Shown one piece after another: positions 38,091 through 46,741 of a stretch of 64,000 bases of DNA; the stretch's first letter is position 1; every line of letters begins with the position of its first letter. The translations under genes were made by a program, and so were the position numbers. The notes under the pieces are model-generated. The model saw only the letters and a program-made list of their open reading frames with translations. It did not search any database and was not told the DNA's origin. Source of the stretch: an uncultured Sphingomonadaceae bacterium (GTDB taxonomy: Bacteria; Pseudomonadota; Alphaproteobacteria; Sphingomonadales; Sphingomonadaceae); NCBI GenBank assembly GCA_947488845.1, contig CANLBM010000004.1, positions 1 to 64,000 on the forward strand, given 5' to 3'.

Positions 38091-38250
38091 AAGGGAAATC
38101 GGTGAGAAAAGGGTTCGCGCCCGTTTCAAATCCGGTACTGCCCCCGCAACTGTAAGCGGCTAGCTGATATGCCAACGGCCACTGGATCTCCGGATCTGGG
38201 AAGGCGGCATGTTCAGCAGCGATCCGCAAGTCAGGAGACCTGCCCTGTAT
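38091..38250 (+). ncRNA. cobalamin riboswitch
   Basis: The leader of btuB carries the conserved cobalamin riboswitch blocks in order: AAGGGAAATCGGTG, CCGGTACTGCCCCCGCAACTG (38132 onward) followed by TAAGCGG, GCCACTGG with CTGGGAAGGC, and the B12 box AAGTCAGGAGACCTGCC at 38228-38244. The aptamer boundaries are approximate. B12 binding would shut down expression of the transporter. A short GGGG-TTTT-CCCC stem at about 38288-38299, before the AAAAGGGA ribosome site, could be part of the expression platform. Confidence 0.93.
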
Positions 38251-38340
38251 CGTCGTTCTTCAGCCGGACGGGGTGTGTCGGGTGAACGGGGTTTTCCCCT
38301 GCGTAACGGCAATTGATGTCGTTAACAAAAGGGAATCCCA

Positions 38341-40233
38341 ATGTATAAAATCCGAACCCTGGCCACACTTCTGGCGTCTTCCGCCTGTTGCTTTGCAGCG
38401 CCTGCATTGGCCGCCGACAATCCCGAGATCGTTGTCACCGCGACCGGTATCGAGCAGGATATCCGCGATACCGGCACTGCCATATCGGTTATTGATACAG
38501 CAGACATAATCGACCAGCAGATCATTTCGATAGCCGACATCCTGCAGGAACTTCCCGGGGTCAGCGTGACCCAGAGCGGAGGATTGGGGTCGCAAGCCTC
38601 GGTCCGTATCCGGGGGGCGGAAAGCGACCAGACTCTGGTGTTGATCAACGGCATCAGGGTCAATGACCCGTCCTCGCCCGACGGCGCATTCGATTTCGGC
38701 AATCTGCTCGCCGGAAACATAGAACGCGTGGAAGTGTTGCGCGGTGCCAGCGGCGTTACCTGGGGCAGTCAGGCCGTCGGCGGCGTGGTCAATATCACCA
38801 CGAAACGCCCGACCGCAGATCTCGCCCTGTTTGCCCAGGGCGAATATGGTGCCCATGATACGGTCCGGCTGGTCAGCAATGCCTCCGGCAAGATCGGGCC
38901 GCTCGGCCTGAGCATCGGCGGCGGCTATGCCCGCACCGACGGTATCAGCGCCTTTTCCCGCGGCACCGAACCGGATGGCTACCGCCAATATTCCGCTTCC
39001 GGACAGGTCGAGGTCGACCTAACCGACGCGATCCGTTTTGAGGCCAGCGGCTATTATGCGGACAGCCGGATCGACAATGACAGCGTCTTCCCGCCCTTCA
39101 GTTCCGACGACAGCCAGTTTTCGCTGGCGGAGGAAATCTACGGCAACGCCGCGATCGAGGCGCAGGCATTTGACGGCCGCTTCCAGAACCGCTTTGCTTT
39201 CAGCATTTCCGATATCAACCGCGATATCATCAACCCCTTCTTCACCTCGCTGCCGAGAGGACGGACGGAACGGTTCGAATATCGCGGCGACTTCGCAGTG
39301 ATCGAACAGTTGCGGTTTGTTTTCGGCGCCGAAACGGAGGACAGCCGCTATGAAAATAGCGGCGTGACCGACTCGACCGGCATCGATTCCGTCTTCTTCC
39401 AGACCGTGTTCAAACCGCTCGACGGGCTGGCGCTGACCGCCGGGGTCCGGCACGATGATCACGAGGATTTTGGCGGCAATACCAGCCTAGCGGGAAATAT
39501 CGTTTATCGCGCCGGCGAGGATGGCCCGACGATCCGGGCGAGCTATGCCGAGGGTTTCCGAGCGCCATCGCTGATCGATCTTGATGATCGTCCTTTCGGC
39601 TTTGGCACGCCTGACCTGTTGCCGGAGACCGCCAAATCCTACGAGATCGGCATTGAACAATCCTTTATCGCCAAGGCTGTTCAGCTGTCGGTGACCCTGT
39701 TCCAGCGCGACACAGATAACCAGATCGCCTTCGCCGCCTGTCCGGTAGCGCCCGATCCGGCTCCGGAAGTCTGCACCAACGGCAGCCGTCCTTTCGGTAC
39801 GACCCTGAACATCGAACGCAATCGGACCAAGGGTGTTGAGGCGATCCTGTCGATCGCTCCGGTCGAGCGGTTGAGGATTGATGCCAATTACACCTGGCTC
39901 GACACTGCGAACCGGTCGACCGGTGCCAATTTCGGCAACGAGCTCGCCCGCCGTCCGGCCAGCAGCCTCTATCTCAACGCCAGCTACCAGACCGCTTTCG
40001 GCCTGAAACTGGGGGCGGACATGCAGATGGTCGGCGACAGTTTCGACGACCTGGCCAACAGCCGCCGCATCGACGGCTACATATTGGCCGGAGCACGGGC
40101 GAGCATCCCCGTCACCGACGCGTTTGAAGTCTTTGGACGTATCGACAATCTGTTTGATGTCACCTATGAAACAGCCACTGATTTTGGCTCTCCGGGGCGT
40201 TCGGCTTATGTTGGAGCGCGCGCGCGTTTCTGA
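38341..40233 (+). CDS. btuB: TonB-dependent vitamin B12 receptor BtuB
   Basis: A 630-residue outer-membrane receptor. A signal peptide (MYKIRTLATLLASSACCFAAPALA) is followed by a TonB box-like EIVVTATG, a plug domain (DILQELPGVSVTQSGGLGSQ, GVTWGSQAVGGVVNITTKRP) and a long beta-barrel ending in phenylalanine (VGARARF), as outer-membrane barrels do. The cobalamin riboswitch directly upstream identifies the ligand as B12 or a close corrinoid. It would feed the B12-dependent methylmalonyl-CoA mutase encoded at 57992-60127. Confidence 0.93.
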   Translation: MYKIRTLATLLASSACCFAAPALAADNPEIVVTATGIEQDIRDTGTAISVIDTADIIDQQIISIADILQELPGVSVTQSGGLGSQASVRIRGAESDQTLVLINGIRVNDPSSPDGAFDFGNLLAGNIERVEVLRGASGVTWGSQAVGGVVNITTKRPTADLALFAQGEYGAHDTVRLVSNASGKIGPLGLSIGGGYARTDGISAFSRGTEPDGYRQYSASGQVEVDLTDAIRFEASGYYADSRIDNDSVFPPFSSDDSQFSLAEEIYGNAAIEAQAFDGRFQNRFAFSISDINRDIINPFFTSLPRGRTERFEYRGDFAVIEQLRFVFGAETEDSRYENSGVTDSTGIDSVFFQTVFKPLDGLALTAGVRHDDHEDFGGNTSLAGNIVYRAGEDGPTIRASYAEGFRAPSLIDLDDRPFGFGTPDLLPETAKSYEIGIEQSFIAKAVQLSVTLFQRDTDNQIAFAACPVAPDPAPEVCTNGSRPFGTTLNIERNRTKGVEAILSIAPVERLRIDANYTWLDTANRSTGANFGNELARRPASSLYLNASYQTAFGLKLGADMQMVGDSFDDLANSRRIDGYILAGARASIPVTDAFEVFGRIDNLFDVTYETATDFGSPGRSAYVGARARF

Positions 40234-40262
40234 TATCCATTAGCAAAAGGGAATATGATCAC

Positions 40263-40808
40263 ATGCAACTCCGTCAATCTTCTTCGTCCGTCCAGAATAT
40301 CTGGGCCGGCGTGCTGGCATCTTCGTCGGTTCTGGGCAGCCTGGCATTGGCCTGCATATTTCCTTTTGCCGCGATCGCGACCTTGCTGGCGGCAACATTG
40401 CCGTTCCGCAAGGCAGCGGTCTGGATGGGCGCGGTCTGGTTTGCCAATCAGCTGGTCGGCTATCTGATCCTCGGCTATCCGCAGACCGCGAACAGTTTCG
40501 GCCACGGCCTCGCCATGGGCGCGACCGCGATGGCCACCCTGTTTGTTGCGAAGACGGTGCTGGATATGCGCTCCGACCGCAGCTTCGTGACGCTGGGCCT
40601 CGCCTTTGTCGCGGCCTTTGCCGCTTATGAAGCGCTGTTGCTGCTTGCCGCGACATTCCTTGGCGGCGTGCAGAATTTCATGCCGTCGATCGTCTGGATG
40701 GTCGCGCAAAACGACATATTGTGGTTTGCCGGCCTCGCTATCCTGTACATGGTTCTCGACGGCACCCTGTTCGAACGGATCGGGAAGCACGCCAACCCGC
40801 TGGGCTGA
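40263..40808 (+). CDS. hypothetical inner-membrane protein in the B12 locus
   Basis: A 181-residue protein of five or six hydrophobic helices, with little soluble sequence and short basic ends. It follows btuB by 29 bases in the riboswitch-controlled transcript, so its expression should respond to B12. No family motif is certain. The central WFANQLVGYLILGYPQTANSFGHG reminded me of small solitary B12 transporters of the BtuM type, but the only cysteine (ALACIF, near residue 30) is not where the BtuM ligand cysteine is reported, so this is a weak idea. It may be the inner-membrane import component that the locus otherwise lacks. Confidence 0.7.
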   Translation: MQLRQSSSSVQNIWAGVLASSSVLGSLALACIFPFAAIATLLAATLPFRKAAVWMGAVWFANQLVGYLILGYPQTANSFGHGLAMGATAMATLFVAKTVLDMRSDRSFVTLGLAFVAAFAAYEALLLLAATFLGGVQNFMPSIVWMVAQNDILWFAGLAILYMVLDGTLFERIGKHANPLG

Positions 40809-40813
40809 TCGCG

Positions 40814-41542
40814 CTATAGCCTGATCCGCAATTCCGAAAGTTGCGTGTAGGCATCGCGGCACTGGTCCGCGATTGCCTGCTCGCTTTTCGCCAGTCTCGG
40901 CGCTTCGTCCTCGCCGGCCCCGAAGCCCGTGGTTTCGAGCACGCGGCCATACCAGTGCGACGCCCACACGCCGTCACTTTCACGCGGCCCGGGCTCCCAA
41001 GAGAGCATTCCCGCATCCCACGGAATATCAAGCGCGGCGCACAGCGCCCGCAAATGGGCCTCGGGATCGCGCAATATATCGGCGCTATCCAGTACGACCG
41101 GTGGCTGGCCGGTGAGCCGGGCCGCCCGGTCGACATATTCTAGCTGCCGCGCATAGCCGAGATCATCGGCGGTGACCTCGACGCGCTTGGCGGCGTAGCT
41201 TGCGACCACGCGTTGCGGATCGCGGATCAGGAAAGCATGGCGATGGTCGGGGAAGTCGGCAATGCTGATATCGGCGACCATATGGTGCGGCATATGTTTC
41301 TGGTACCAGAGCGGCTTGGTGCCGGGAACCGGGCCTTGCATCGCAGCGGCCACAGAATGCCAGTCACAATCCATCGAGGCGATGACCTCATCGGCCATCG
41401 GTTGCCGCTGACCGGTGGTTTTCAGGAAGGCGCCGTAGAAGGGCTCGTCACTGACAGCACAATCGCTGCGCCCGCCAAAGCTGCGCATCATCGCGGTCGA
41501 GATATTGCGTGGGCCGGACCACATGGCGATGCGGATGGTCAT
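40814..41542 (-). CDS. sulfotransferase-like P-loop protein
   Basis: A 242-residue protein with the sulfotransferase-fold opening IRIAMWSGPRNISTAMMRSFGGR, in which WSGPRN-S-T is the PAPS-binding-like loop, followed by DEPFYGAFL, HAFLIRDPQRVVASY (3'-phosphate loop) and VLDSADILRDPEAHLRALC. Whether it still transfers sulfate is unknown; the branch is often annotated only as 'sulfotransferase family'. It stands next to the class IV aminotransferase on the same strand, separated by a repeat. I recall the same two domains fused in one plant protein family, which suggests a functional link. The ATG at 41542 begins at the first strand. Confidence 0.8.
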   Translation of the reverse strand: MTIRIAMWSGPRNISTAMMRSFGGRSDCAVSDEPFYGAFLKTTGQRQPMADEVIASMDCDWHSVAAAMQGPVPGTKPLWYQKHMPHHMVADISIADFPDHRHAFLIRDPQRVVASYAAKRVEVTADDLGYARQLEYVDRAARLTGQPPVVLDSADILRDPEAHLRALCAALDIPWDAGMLSWEPGPRESDGVWASHWYGRVLETTGFGAGEDEAPRLAKSEQAIADQCRDAYTQLSELRIRL

Positions 41543-41604
41543 GATGGGATCACCAGTGCCTCCCAACTCGCCGCGAAGCGCATATATTCAAGCTTAATTT
41601 GGAC

Positions 41605-41678
41605 TCGCACGAAGCCACGAAGACACAAAGATTCTGCCGCTCTAATATCATTCTTCGTGCCTTTGTGTCTTCGTGCGA
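41605..41678. repeat. imperfect inverted repeat of CACGAAG/ACACAAAG type
   Basis: TCGCACGAAG and CTTCGTGCGA at the two ends, with ACACAAAG and CTTTGTGT inside, make a 74-base hairpin between two minus-strand genes. This class of repeat occurs between genes in many proteobacteria. It might serve as an mRNA end, but the arms are interrupted and no U-tract follows. Confidence 0.65.
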
Positions 41679-41731
41679 ACAAAGAAATAGATGACCTGCG
41701 GTCGGCTTGGTATTGTGAGTAGACCAAGGCA

Positions 41732-42649
41732 TCATCCAGCCACATCGCGCTCGATCAGTTCTTTGTAGAGGCCCTGGAAACGCTCGACTATCGGGCCCCT
41801 GCCCCTGGTCAGTATCCGGCCATCGATCTCGGTCGCAGGCACCACCCCGGCAAAGGTGCCGGTTACGAAGGCTTCGTCCGCGCCATAGACGTCGGTGAGC
41901 GAGAAATTTTTCTCGAACACCGGAATGTCATTCTCCCGGCAGATCCGGATGACATTGGCGCGGGTAATCCCGCCGAGGCAATAGTCGCCGCTTGAGGTCC
42001 AGACCTCGCCCTTGCGGACGATGAAGAAATGGGTGCTGTTGCAGGTCGCGACAAAGCCATGCGGGTCGAGCATCAAAGCCTCGTCTGCACCGGCCTGGGT
42101 CGCCTGGATACAGGCGGTGATGCAGTTGAGCTTGCTGTGCGAATTGAGCTTCTGGTCCTGTACCGCCGGATCGCCGCGCCGGACATGGACGGTGAACAGG
42201 CGGATGCCGTTCTCGACCGTGCTCGGCAAAGCTTCCTTATATTCGGGAATGATCACGATCGTCGCCGGAGAGATCACCACGCGCGGGTCCTGATAGGGCG
42301 TCGAGCGGATACCGCGGGTCACCATCAGGCGAATATGCACGCCTTCCTGATCGGCCATTTCGCTGGCACCTATGGTGTCATAGAGGCGTGCCACCAATGC
42401 GTCGCGCGTGATACCGATGTCCATCGCGATCGCCTTTGATCCTTCAAACAGCCGGTCGAGATGGGCGTCGAGAAAGGCGATCTTGCCCTTGTGCACGCGC
42501 AGGCCCTCCCAGACCCCGTCGCCGAGCATGAAACCGCTGTCGAAAACCGAGACCACCGCCTCGGCCCGCGGCGTCATCACGCCGTTGACATTGATCAGAA
42601 TAGTCTCGTTGCGCGGATCGGCGGTAAAGTCGTGCGTGCCCTTGGCCAT
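41732..42649 (-). CDS. class IV PLP-dependent aminotransferase (branched-chain/D-amino-acid type)
   Basis: A 305-residue fold-type IV transaminase. It has the class IV landmarks SVFDSGFMLGDGVWEGLRV and AHLDRLFEGSKAI, the PLP-lysine region QKLNSHSKLNCITA (Lys167 or Lys173) and GFVATCNSTHFFIVR with the phosphate-cup GGITRANVIRICRE. Likely substrates are branched-chain or D-amino acids, but the sequence does not decide which. It is transcribed towards the sulfotransferase-like gene across a short repeat. Cytoplasmic. No regulatory site is evident upstream except the start of the 42650-43036 gap. Confidence 0.85.
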   Translation of the reverse strand: MAKGTHDFTADPRNETILINVNGVMTPRAEAVVSVFDSGFMLGDGVWEGLRVHKGKIAFLDAHLDRLFEGSKAIAMDIGITRDALVARLYDTIGASEMADQEGVHIRLMVTRGIRSTPYQDPRVVISPATIVIIPEYKEALPSTVENGIRLFTVHVRRGDPAVQDQKLNSHSKLNCITACIQATQAGADEALMLDPHGFVATCNSTHFFIVRKGEVWTSSGDYCLGGITRANVIRICRENDIPVFEKNFSLTDVYGADEAFVTGTFAGVVPATEIDGRILTRGRGPIVERFQGLYKELIERDVAG

Positions 42650-42872
42650 CTTGTCTAACCTTCTGATCTAGCGGAAACGCCTGGTGAACTTTACGAACTT
42701 TACAGTGTTAAAGAAAAGAAACAACGTGCCGCCGGGAAAGGCAATTTTGCAGGTGTAGCTGGTCCCGAAACATTGTGGTTCATGGGGCTGAGGCTAGCGC
42801 AAACCGGGGCGTGTAGGGAAGTGATTTGTGCCCCGCCGAAGGATGAGGATCATTTCGGCTATCATGACCTTT

Positions 42873-43034
42873 CCTCTCCCGTGAGGGAGAGGGATGTGCA
42901 GGCTCGGCAACTTGTTGCCTAGCCGGAACTGGGTGAGGGTGTACTGCACTTCAGGGGTTAGAACGCCCTCATCCAACTGCGCCTAGCTTCGTTCCTCAGC
43001 AAGGCTACCTATCCTTCTCCCTCACGGGAGAAGG
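42873..43034. repeat. palindromic repeat element bounded by two hairpins
   Basis: CCTCTCCCGTGAGGGAGAGG (42873-42892) and a matching hairpin CCTTCTCCCTCACGGGAGAAGG (43013-43034) flank an interior with its own complementary parts (GGTGAGGGTG and CGCCCTCATCC). A piece of the same repeat lies at the start of this window. Its right edge abuts the stop codon of lpd (43037), so it might act on the lpd mRNA end. The preceding 42650-42872 stretch holds nothing I can name. Confidence 0.75.
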
Positions 43035-43036
43035 AG

Positions 43037-44449
43037 TCACATATGCAACACACGCCCATAGGCGTCGAGCACGCTTTCGTGCATCATTTCGCTGAGCGTC
43101 GGATGCGGGAAGACGGTGTTCATCAGTTCCGCCTCGGTCGTTTCCAGCGTCTTGCCGATGGTATAGCCCTGGATCAGCTCGGTCACTTCCGCACCGATCA
43201 TGTGCGCGCCGAGCAATTCACCCGTCTTGGCGTCAAACACGGTTTTGATGAAACCTTCTGTCTCGCCCAGCGCAATCGCCTTGCCGTTGCCGATGAAGGG
43301 GAATTTTCCGATCTTGACGTCATGGCCCGCTTCTTTTGCTTTCGCTTCTGTCAGGCCAACGCTGGCGATCTGCGGGTGGCAATAGGTGCAGCCGGGGATA
43401 TTGTTCACATCCATAGCGTGGGGATGACCGTCCTTGCCCATCGACTGGGCAATGGCTTCTACCGCTATAACGCCTTCGTGGCTCGCCTTGTGCGCCAGCC
43501 ACGGACCGGCGGTACAGTCGCCAATAGCATAAATGCCGTCGATATTGGTCCGGCAATATTCGTCGGTCTTGATATGATAGCGTTCGTCCGGCTGTACGCC
43601 GAGTTCGTCGAGGCCGATGGTTTCGATATTGGGCATGATGCCAACCGCGACGATGACATGGCTGAAGTCATGGCTTTGCTTCTTGCCCTTGCTGTCCTCT
43701 ATCTCCGCCTTGACGCCCTTGTCACTGGTCTCGATGCTCTTCACGCCGGCGCCGGTCATGATTGTCATCCCCTGCTTTTTCAGAGACTTCTCGAGGAATT
43801 TCGAGATCTCCTCATCTTCCACCGGAACAATCCGGTCGAGCATTTCGACGACAGTCACATCGACCCCGATGTCGTTGTAGAAGCTGGCAAATTCTATGCC
43901 GATCGCACCGGAACCGATGACCAGCAATTTGCTCGGCGTCTCGCTTGGCGTCATGGCGTGGCGATAGGTCCAGATGCGCTTCCCGTCGGCCTTGGCAAAG
44001 GGCAGATCGCGGGCGCGGGCGCCGGTGGCGATGATGATATTCTTGGCGGTCAGTTCTTCCTCGCCCTTGTCGGTCTTCACGGTCATCTTGCCCGGCGCGG
44101 TGATTTTCCCGTCGCCCATCACGACATCGATCTTGTTCTTCTTCATCAAACCGGTGACGCCCTGATTGAGCTGCTTGGCGACGCCGCGCGAGCGCTTGAC
44201 GATGGCGTCGAGGTCGGCGCTGATCTTCTCCGCAACCAGACCATAATCCGCCGCATGTTTCATATTGTGGAACACTTCCGCCGAGCGCAGCAAGGCCTTG
44301 GTCGGTATGCAACCCCAGTTCAGACAGATGCCACCGAGATTTTCACGTTCCACGATAGCGGTCTTGAGGCCGAGTTGCGCAGCGCGGATTGCGGCTACAT
44401 ATCCACCGGGGCCGGAACCGAGAACGATGAGGTCATATCCGTTTGCCAT
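43037..44449 (-). CDS. lpd: dihydrolipoyl dehydrogenase (E3)
   Basis: A 470-residue flavoprotein that reoxidises dihydrolipoamide in 2-oxoacid dehydrogenase complexes. The FAD dinucleotide fold (VLGSGPGGYVAAIRAAQ), the redox-active disulfide GGICLNWGCIPTKALL (Cys42 and Cys47), the NAD-binding GSGAIGIEFASFY and the C-terminal HPTLSEMMHE with the catalytic His-Glu pair are all in place. It follows the E2 gene and a thioesterase on the minus strand, so it serves the pyruvate dehydrogenase complex. The repeat at 42873-43034 directly follows. Confidence 0.96.
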   Translation of the reverse strand: MANGYDLIVLGSGPGGYVAAIRAAQLGLKTAIVERENLGGICLNWGCIPTKALLRSAEVFHNMKHAADYGLVAEKISADLDAIVKRSRGVAKQLNQGVTGLMKKNKIDVVMGDGKITAPGKMTVKTDKGEEELTAKNIIIATGARARDLPFAKADGKRIWTYRHAMTPSETPSKLLVIGSGAIGIEFASFYNDIGVDVTVVEMLDRIVPVEDEEISKFLEKSLKKQGMTIMTGAGVKSIETSDKGVKAEIEDSKGKKQSHDFSHVIVAVGIMPNIETIGLDELGVQPDERYHIKTDEYCRTNIDGIYAIGDCTAGPWLAHKASHEGVIAVEAIAQSMGKDGHPHAMDVNNIPGCTYCHPQIASVGLTEAKAKEAGHDVKIGKFPFIGNGKAIALGETEGFIKTVFDAKTGELLGAHMIGAEVTELIQGYTIGKTLETTEAELMNTVFPHPTLSEMMHESVLDAYGRVLHM

Positions 44450-44470
44450 TTTATTCCTTTTCGATAATCT

Positions 44471-44881
44471 TCAGACTAGTGCGGGGACCTGCACCGGCTT
44501 GCCATCGCCGTCTACCGCCACAAATATGTAGACGCCGGACGCGGCTTTGGTCATTTCATCCTCGTGCCGGTTGCGGCGGAAGGCTTCGACCTGAACGGTC
44601 ATCGAGCTACGGCCGATTTTGGAAAATTCGGCATAGACCGACAGTTCATCACCAATCCCTACCGGATGGCCAAAACGGACATCGTTCGCGCCGACAACTA
44701 CCGACTGGTGCTTGCTATGCTGCGCCGCGAGCGCGCCGCCGGCCTGCGCCATTTGTGCCATCAGCCAACCACCAAAAGCCACCCCGTAAGGATTGCCGTC
44801 AGCCGGCATGACGATGGTGCGAATGGCAGGCACTTTCTTCGCCAGATCGCTCAAGCGAGCATCCCCAGGGGGTTCTCGCAC
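44471..44881 (-). CDS. acyl-CoA thioesterase (YciA-like hotdog fold)
   Basis: A 136-residue single hotdog-fold protein with the YciA pattern: [29 protein letters not shown] and [32 protein letters not shown]. YciA enzymes hydrolyse acyl-CoA esters in the cytoplasm, with a broad substrate range. It is inserted between the E2 and E3 genes of pyruvate dehydrogenase. The start is uncertain: a GTG at 44881 gives a 31-base overlap with the E2 gene, and a TTG at 44854 would overlap the E2 stop by TTGA. Both give a full domain. Confidence 0.85.
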   Translation of the reverse strand: MREPPGDARLSDLAKKVPAIRTIVMPADGNPYGVAFGGWLMAQMAQAGGALAAQHSKHQSVVVGANDVRFGHPVGIGDELSVYAEFSKIGRSSMTVQVEAFRRNRHEDEMTKAASGVYIFVAVDGDGKPVQVPALV

Positions 44882-46149
44882 AATTGCTTGAACACTTTCA
44901 TCAATTGAGCGCCATCCGCGCCGTCAATCGCGCGGTGGTCAAAGCTGCCGGTGGCGCTCATGATCGTCGCGATCTGCAGACTGTCGTCGATGACATGCGG
45001 CCGTTTCTGCCCTGCCCCGATCGCCATGATCATTGCTTGCGGCGGATTGATCACGGCATCGAAATTCTTGATCCCGAACATGCCCATGTTGGAGATGCTG
45101 GCGGTGCCGCCCTGATATTCGTGCATCTTCAGCTTGCCGGCCTTCGCGCGATCGGCAAGGTCTTTCATTTCCGTGGAAATCGCGCTGAGCGATTTCGTGT
45201 CGGCGCTCTTGATGATCGGTGTGATCAAGCCGCCGGGGATGCTGACCGCGACCGAGATATCGGCGCGTTCGAATGACTTGAGCTGATCGCCTTCGATCGA
45301 GACATTGCATTTCGGCACCTGCATCAACGACACCGCGAGTGCCTTGATCAGCAGATCATTGACCGACAGCTTGATGCCGCGCGGTTCCAGCGTCTTGTTG
45401 AGTTCGCCGCGCAGTTTGAGCAGCTTGTCCAGCTCGACATCCACGGTCAGATAGATATGCGGGATCGTCTGCTTGGCCTCGGTCAGGCGGCGGGCAATGG
45501 TCTTGCGCATGCCCGACAGTTTTTCGGCAGTGTGCGGGATGTCAAAGTCGTTCGCCGGTGCGGCTTTTGCAGCGGGCGCAGCAGTCGTCGCCGGTGCAGC
45601 GGCTTCGCTCCTGGCAGGAGCCGTGCCGCCTTCTGCCGCGTCAATATCGGCCTTGATGATCCGTCCGCCAGGACCGGAGCCGGACACGGCGGTCAGGTCG
45701 ACGCCTTTCTGATCGGCCAGACGGCGGGCCAGCGGGCTGACCTTCAGACGGTCATCGCCGGAGCCCGATGCCGCCTTGGGTGCAGGCGCTGGGCTGGTTT
45801 TTGGTGCAGCCGCAGGAGCGGGAGCAGGTTCTCCCGACCTGGCGGCAGGCTCTGCTGTCTCTTCGGCTTTTGGCGCGGGAGCGGCTTTTACGTCGCCAGC
45901 ATCTTCGCCTTCCTCGGCAATGATCGCGATCACATCGCCGACCTTCACATTTTCAGTGCCTTCGGCGACTACGATCTTGGCGATCACGCCCTCGTCAATA
46001 GCTTCGAATTCCATAGTCGCCTTGTCGGTCTCGATTTCGGCCAGCAAATCCCCGGACGAGACGCTGTCGCCTTCCTTCACCAGCCATTTGGCAAGCGTCC
46101 CTTCTTCCATCGTCGGGGAGAGTGCAGGCATTTGAAGATTGATGGGCAT
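44851..46149 (-). CDS. pdhC: dihydrolipoamide acetyltransferase (E2 of pyruvate dehydrogenase)
   Basis: A 432-residue E2 component. One lipoyl domain (lipoyl-lysine Lys43 in [11 protein letters not shown]) is joined by an Ala/Pro-rich linker to a peripheral-subunit-binding domain ([23 protein letters not shown]) and a catalytic acyltransferase domain ([32 protein letters not shown] with the catalytic His). It transfers the acetyl group from E1 to CoA. The genes for E1 alpha and beta are not visible in this window; E1 may lie elsewhere. The lipoyl lysine is modified by LipA, encoded at 3592-4545. Confidence 0.95.
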   Translation of the reverse strand: MPINLQMPALSPTMEEGTLAKWLVKEGDSVSSGDLLAEIETDKATMEFEAIDEGVIAKIVVAEGTENVKVGDVIAIIAEEGEDAGDVKAAPAPKAEETAEPAARSGEPAPAPAAAPKTSPAPAPKAASGSGDDRLKVSPLARRLADQKGVDLTAVSGSGPGGRIIKADIDAAEGGTAPARSEAAAPATTAAPAAKAAPANDFDIPHTAEKLSGMRKTIARRLTEAKQTIPHIYLTVDVELDKLLKLRGELNKTLEPRGIKLSVNDLLIKALAVSLMQVPKCNVSIEGDQLKSFERADISVAVSIPGGLITPIIKSADTKSLSAISTEMKDLADRAKAGKLKMHEYQGGTASISNMGMFGIKNFDAVINPPQAMIMAIGAGQKRPHVIDDSLQIATIMSATGSFDHRAIDGADGAQLMKVFKQLCENPLGMLA

Positions 46150-46285
46150 GGCCGGTTATCTTTCCTGATATAGTCCAGTTATCACTAAAAGCTGTCTAAC
46201 ATTGCGCCTATGGCGTCAAGGGCGCTTGCTTGCCTTGCGGCCATTTTTATCGCAACAGGTGTTTCTGACAGGGCGAGGAGGGTTC

Positions 46286-46741
46286 ATGCGTACATATCTG
46301 GTGGTAATCGACGAGACCGACGAGGCCAGCATCGCGCTGCGCTTCGCTTCTCGCCGGGCGATGAAAACGGACAGCGCCCTGCATATTCTTGCGCTCGTTG
46401 AAAGCGAGGGCTTTGTCGCCTGGGGCGGGGTTCAGGCAACGCTCGAGGAAGAATCGAAAAGCCGGGCCGAAGCGCTTGTCTCAAGCGCGGCCGGAACTTT
46501 GTTTGACGAAACAGGCATAAGACCTTCGATCACCGTCAAACAGGGCAAAGGACCGAAGGTTGTTCGGGAGATGATGGACGAAGTCGACGGTCTGGCCGCG
46601 CTGGTGCTCGGCGCGGCTGCGAACGGTTCGCCCGGGCCGCTGGTCAGCCATTTTGCCGCCACCGAGGCAGGGTCACTGCCCTGCCCGGTGATGGTTGTTC
46701 CCGGATCCTTGACCAAGGAAGAGATTGACAGGCTGAGCTAG
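46286..46741 (+). CDS. universal stress protein
   Basis: A 151-residue UspA-fold protein. It begins MRTYLVVIDETDEASIALRFASRRA and has the ATP-binding-like segment VLGAAANGSPGPLVSHFAA near the end, resembling the GxxxxG(x9)G(S/T) motif of ATP-binding Usp proteins. Function is general stress response; the exact trigger is unknown. The start at 46286 has a GAGGAGGG ribosome site. A 28-codon upstream extension lacks support. It converges on the peroxiredoxin gene with a four-base overlap. Confidence 0.88.
   Translation: MRTYLVVIDETDEASIALRFASRRAMKTDSALHILALVESEGFVAWGGVQATLEEESKSRAEALVSSAAGTLFDETGIRPSITVKQGKGPKVVREMMDEVDGLAALVLGAAANGSPGPLVSHFAATEAGSLPCPVMVVPGSLTKEEIDRLS

Noticed and set aside
41605..41678. 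Intrinsic terminator between the aminotransferase and sulfotransferase genes
   Set aside because: The stem is interrupted and there is no following U-run; it fits a dispersed repeat better.
43043..44467. Open frame of 474 codons opposite lpd
   Set aside because: Fully antisense to a confident dihydrolipoyl dehydrogenase; composition is shadow-like.
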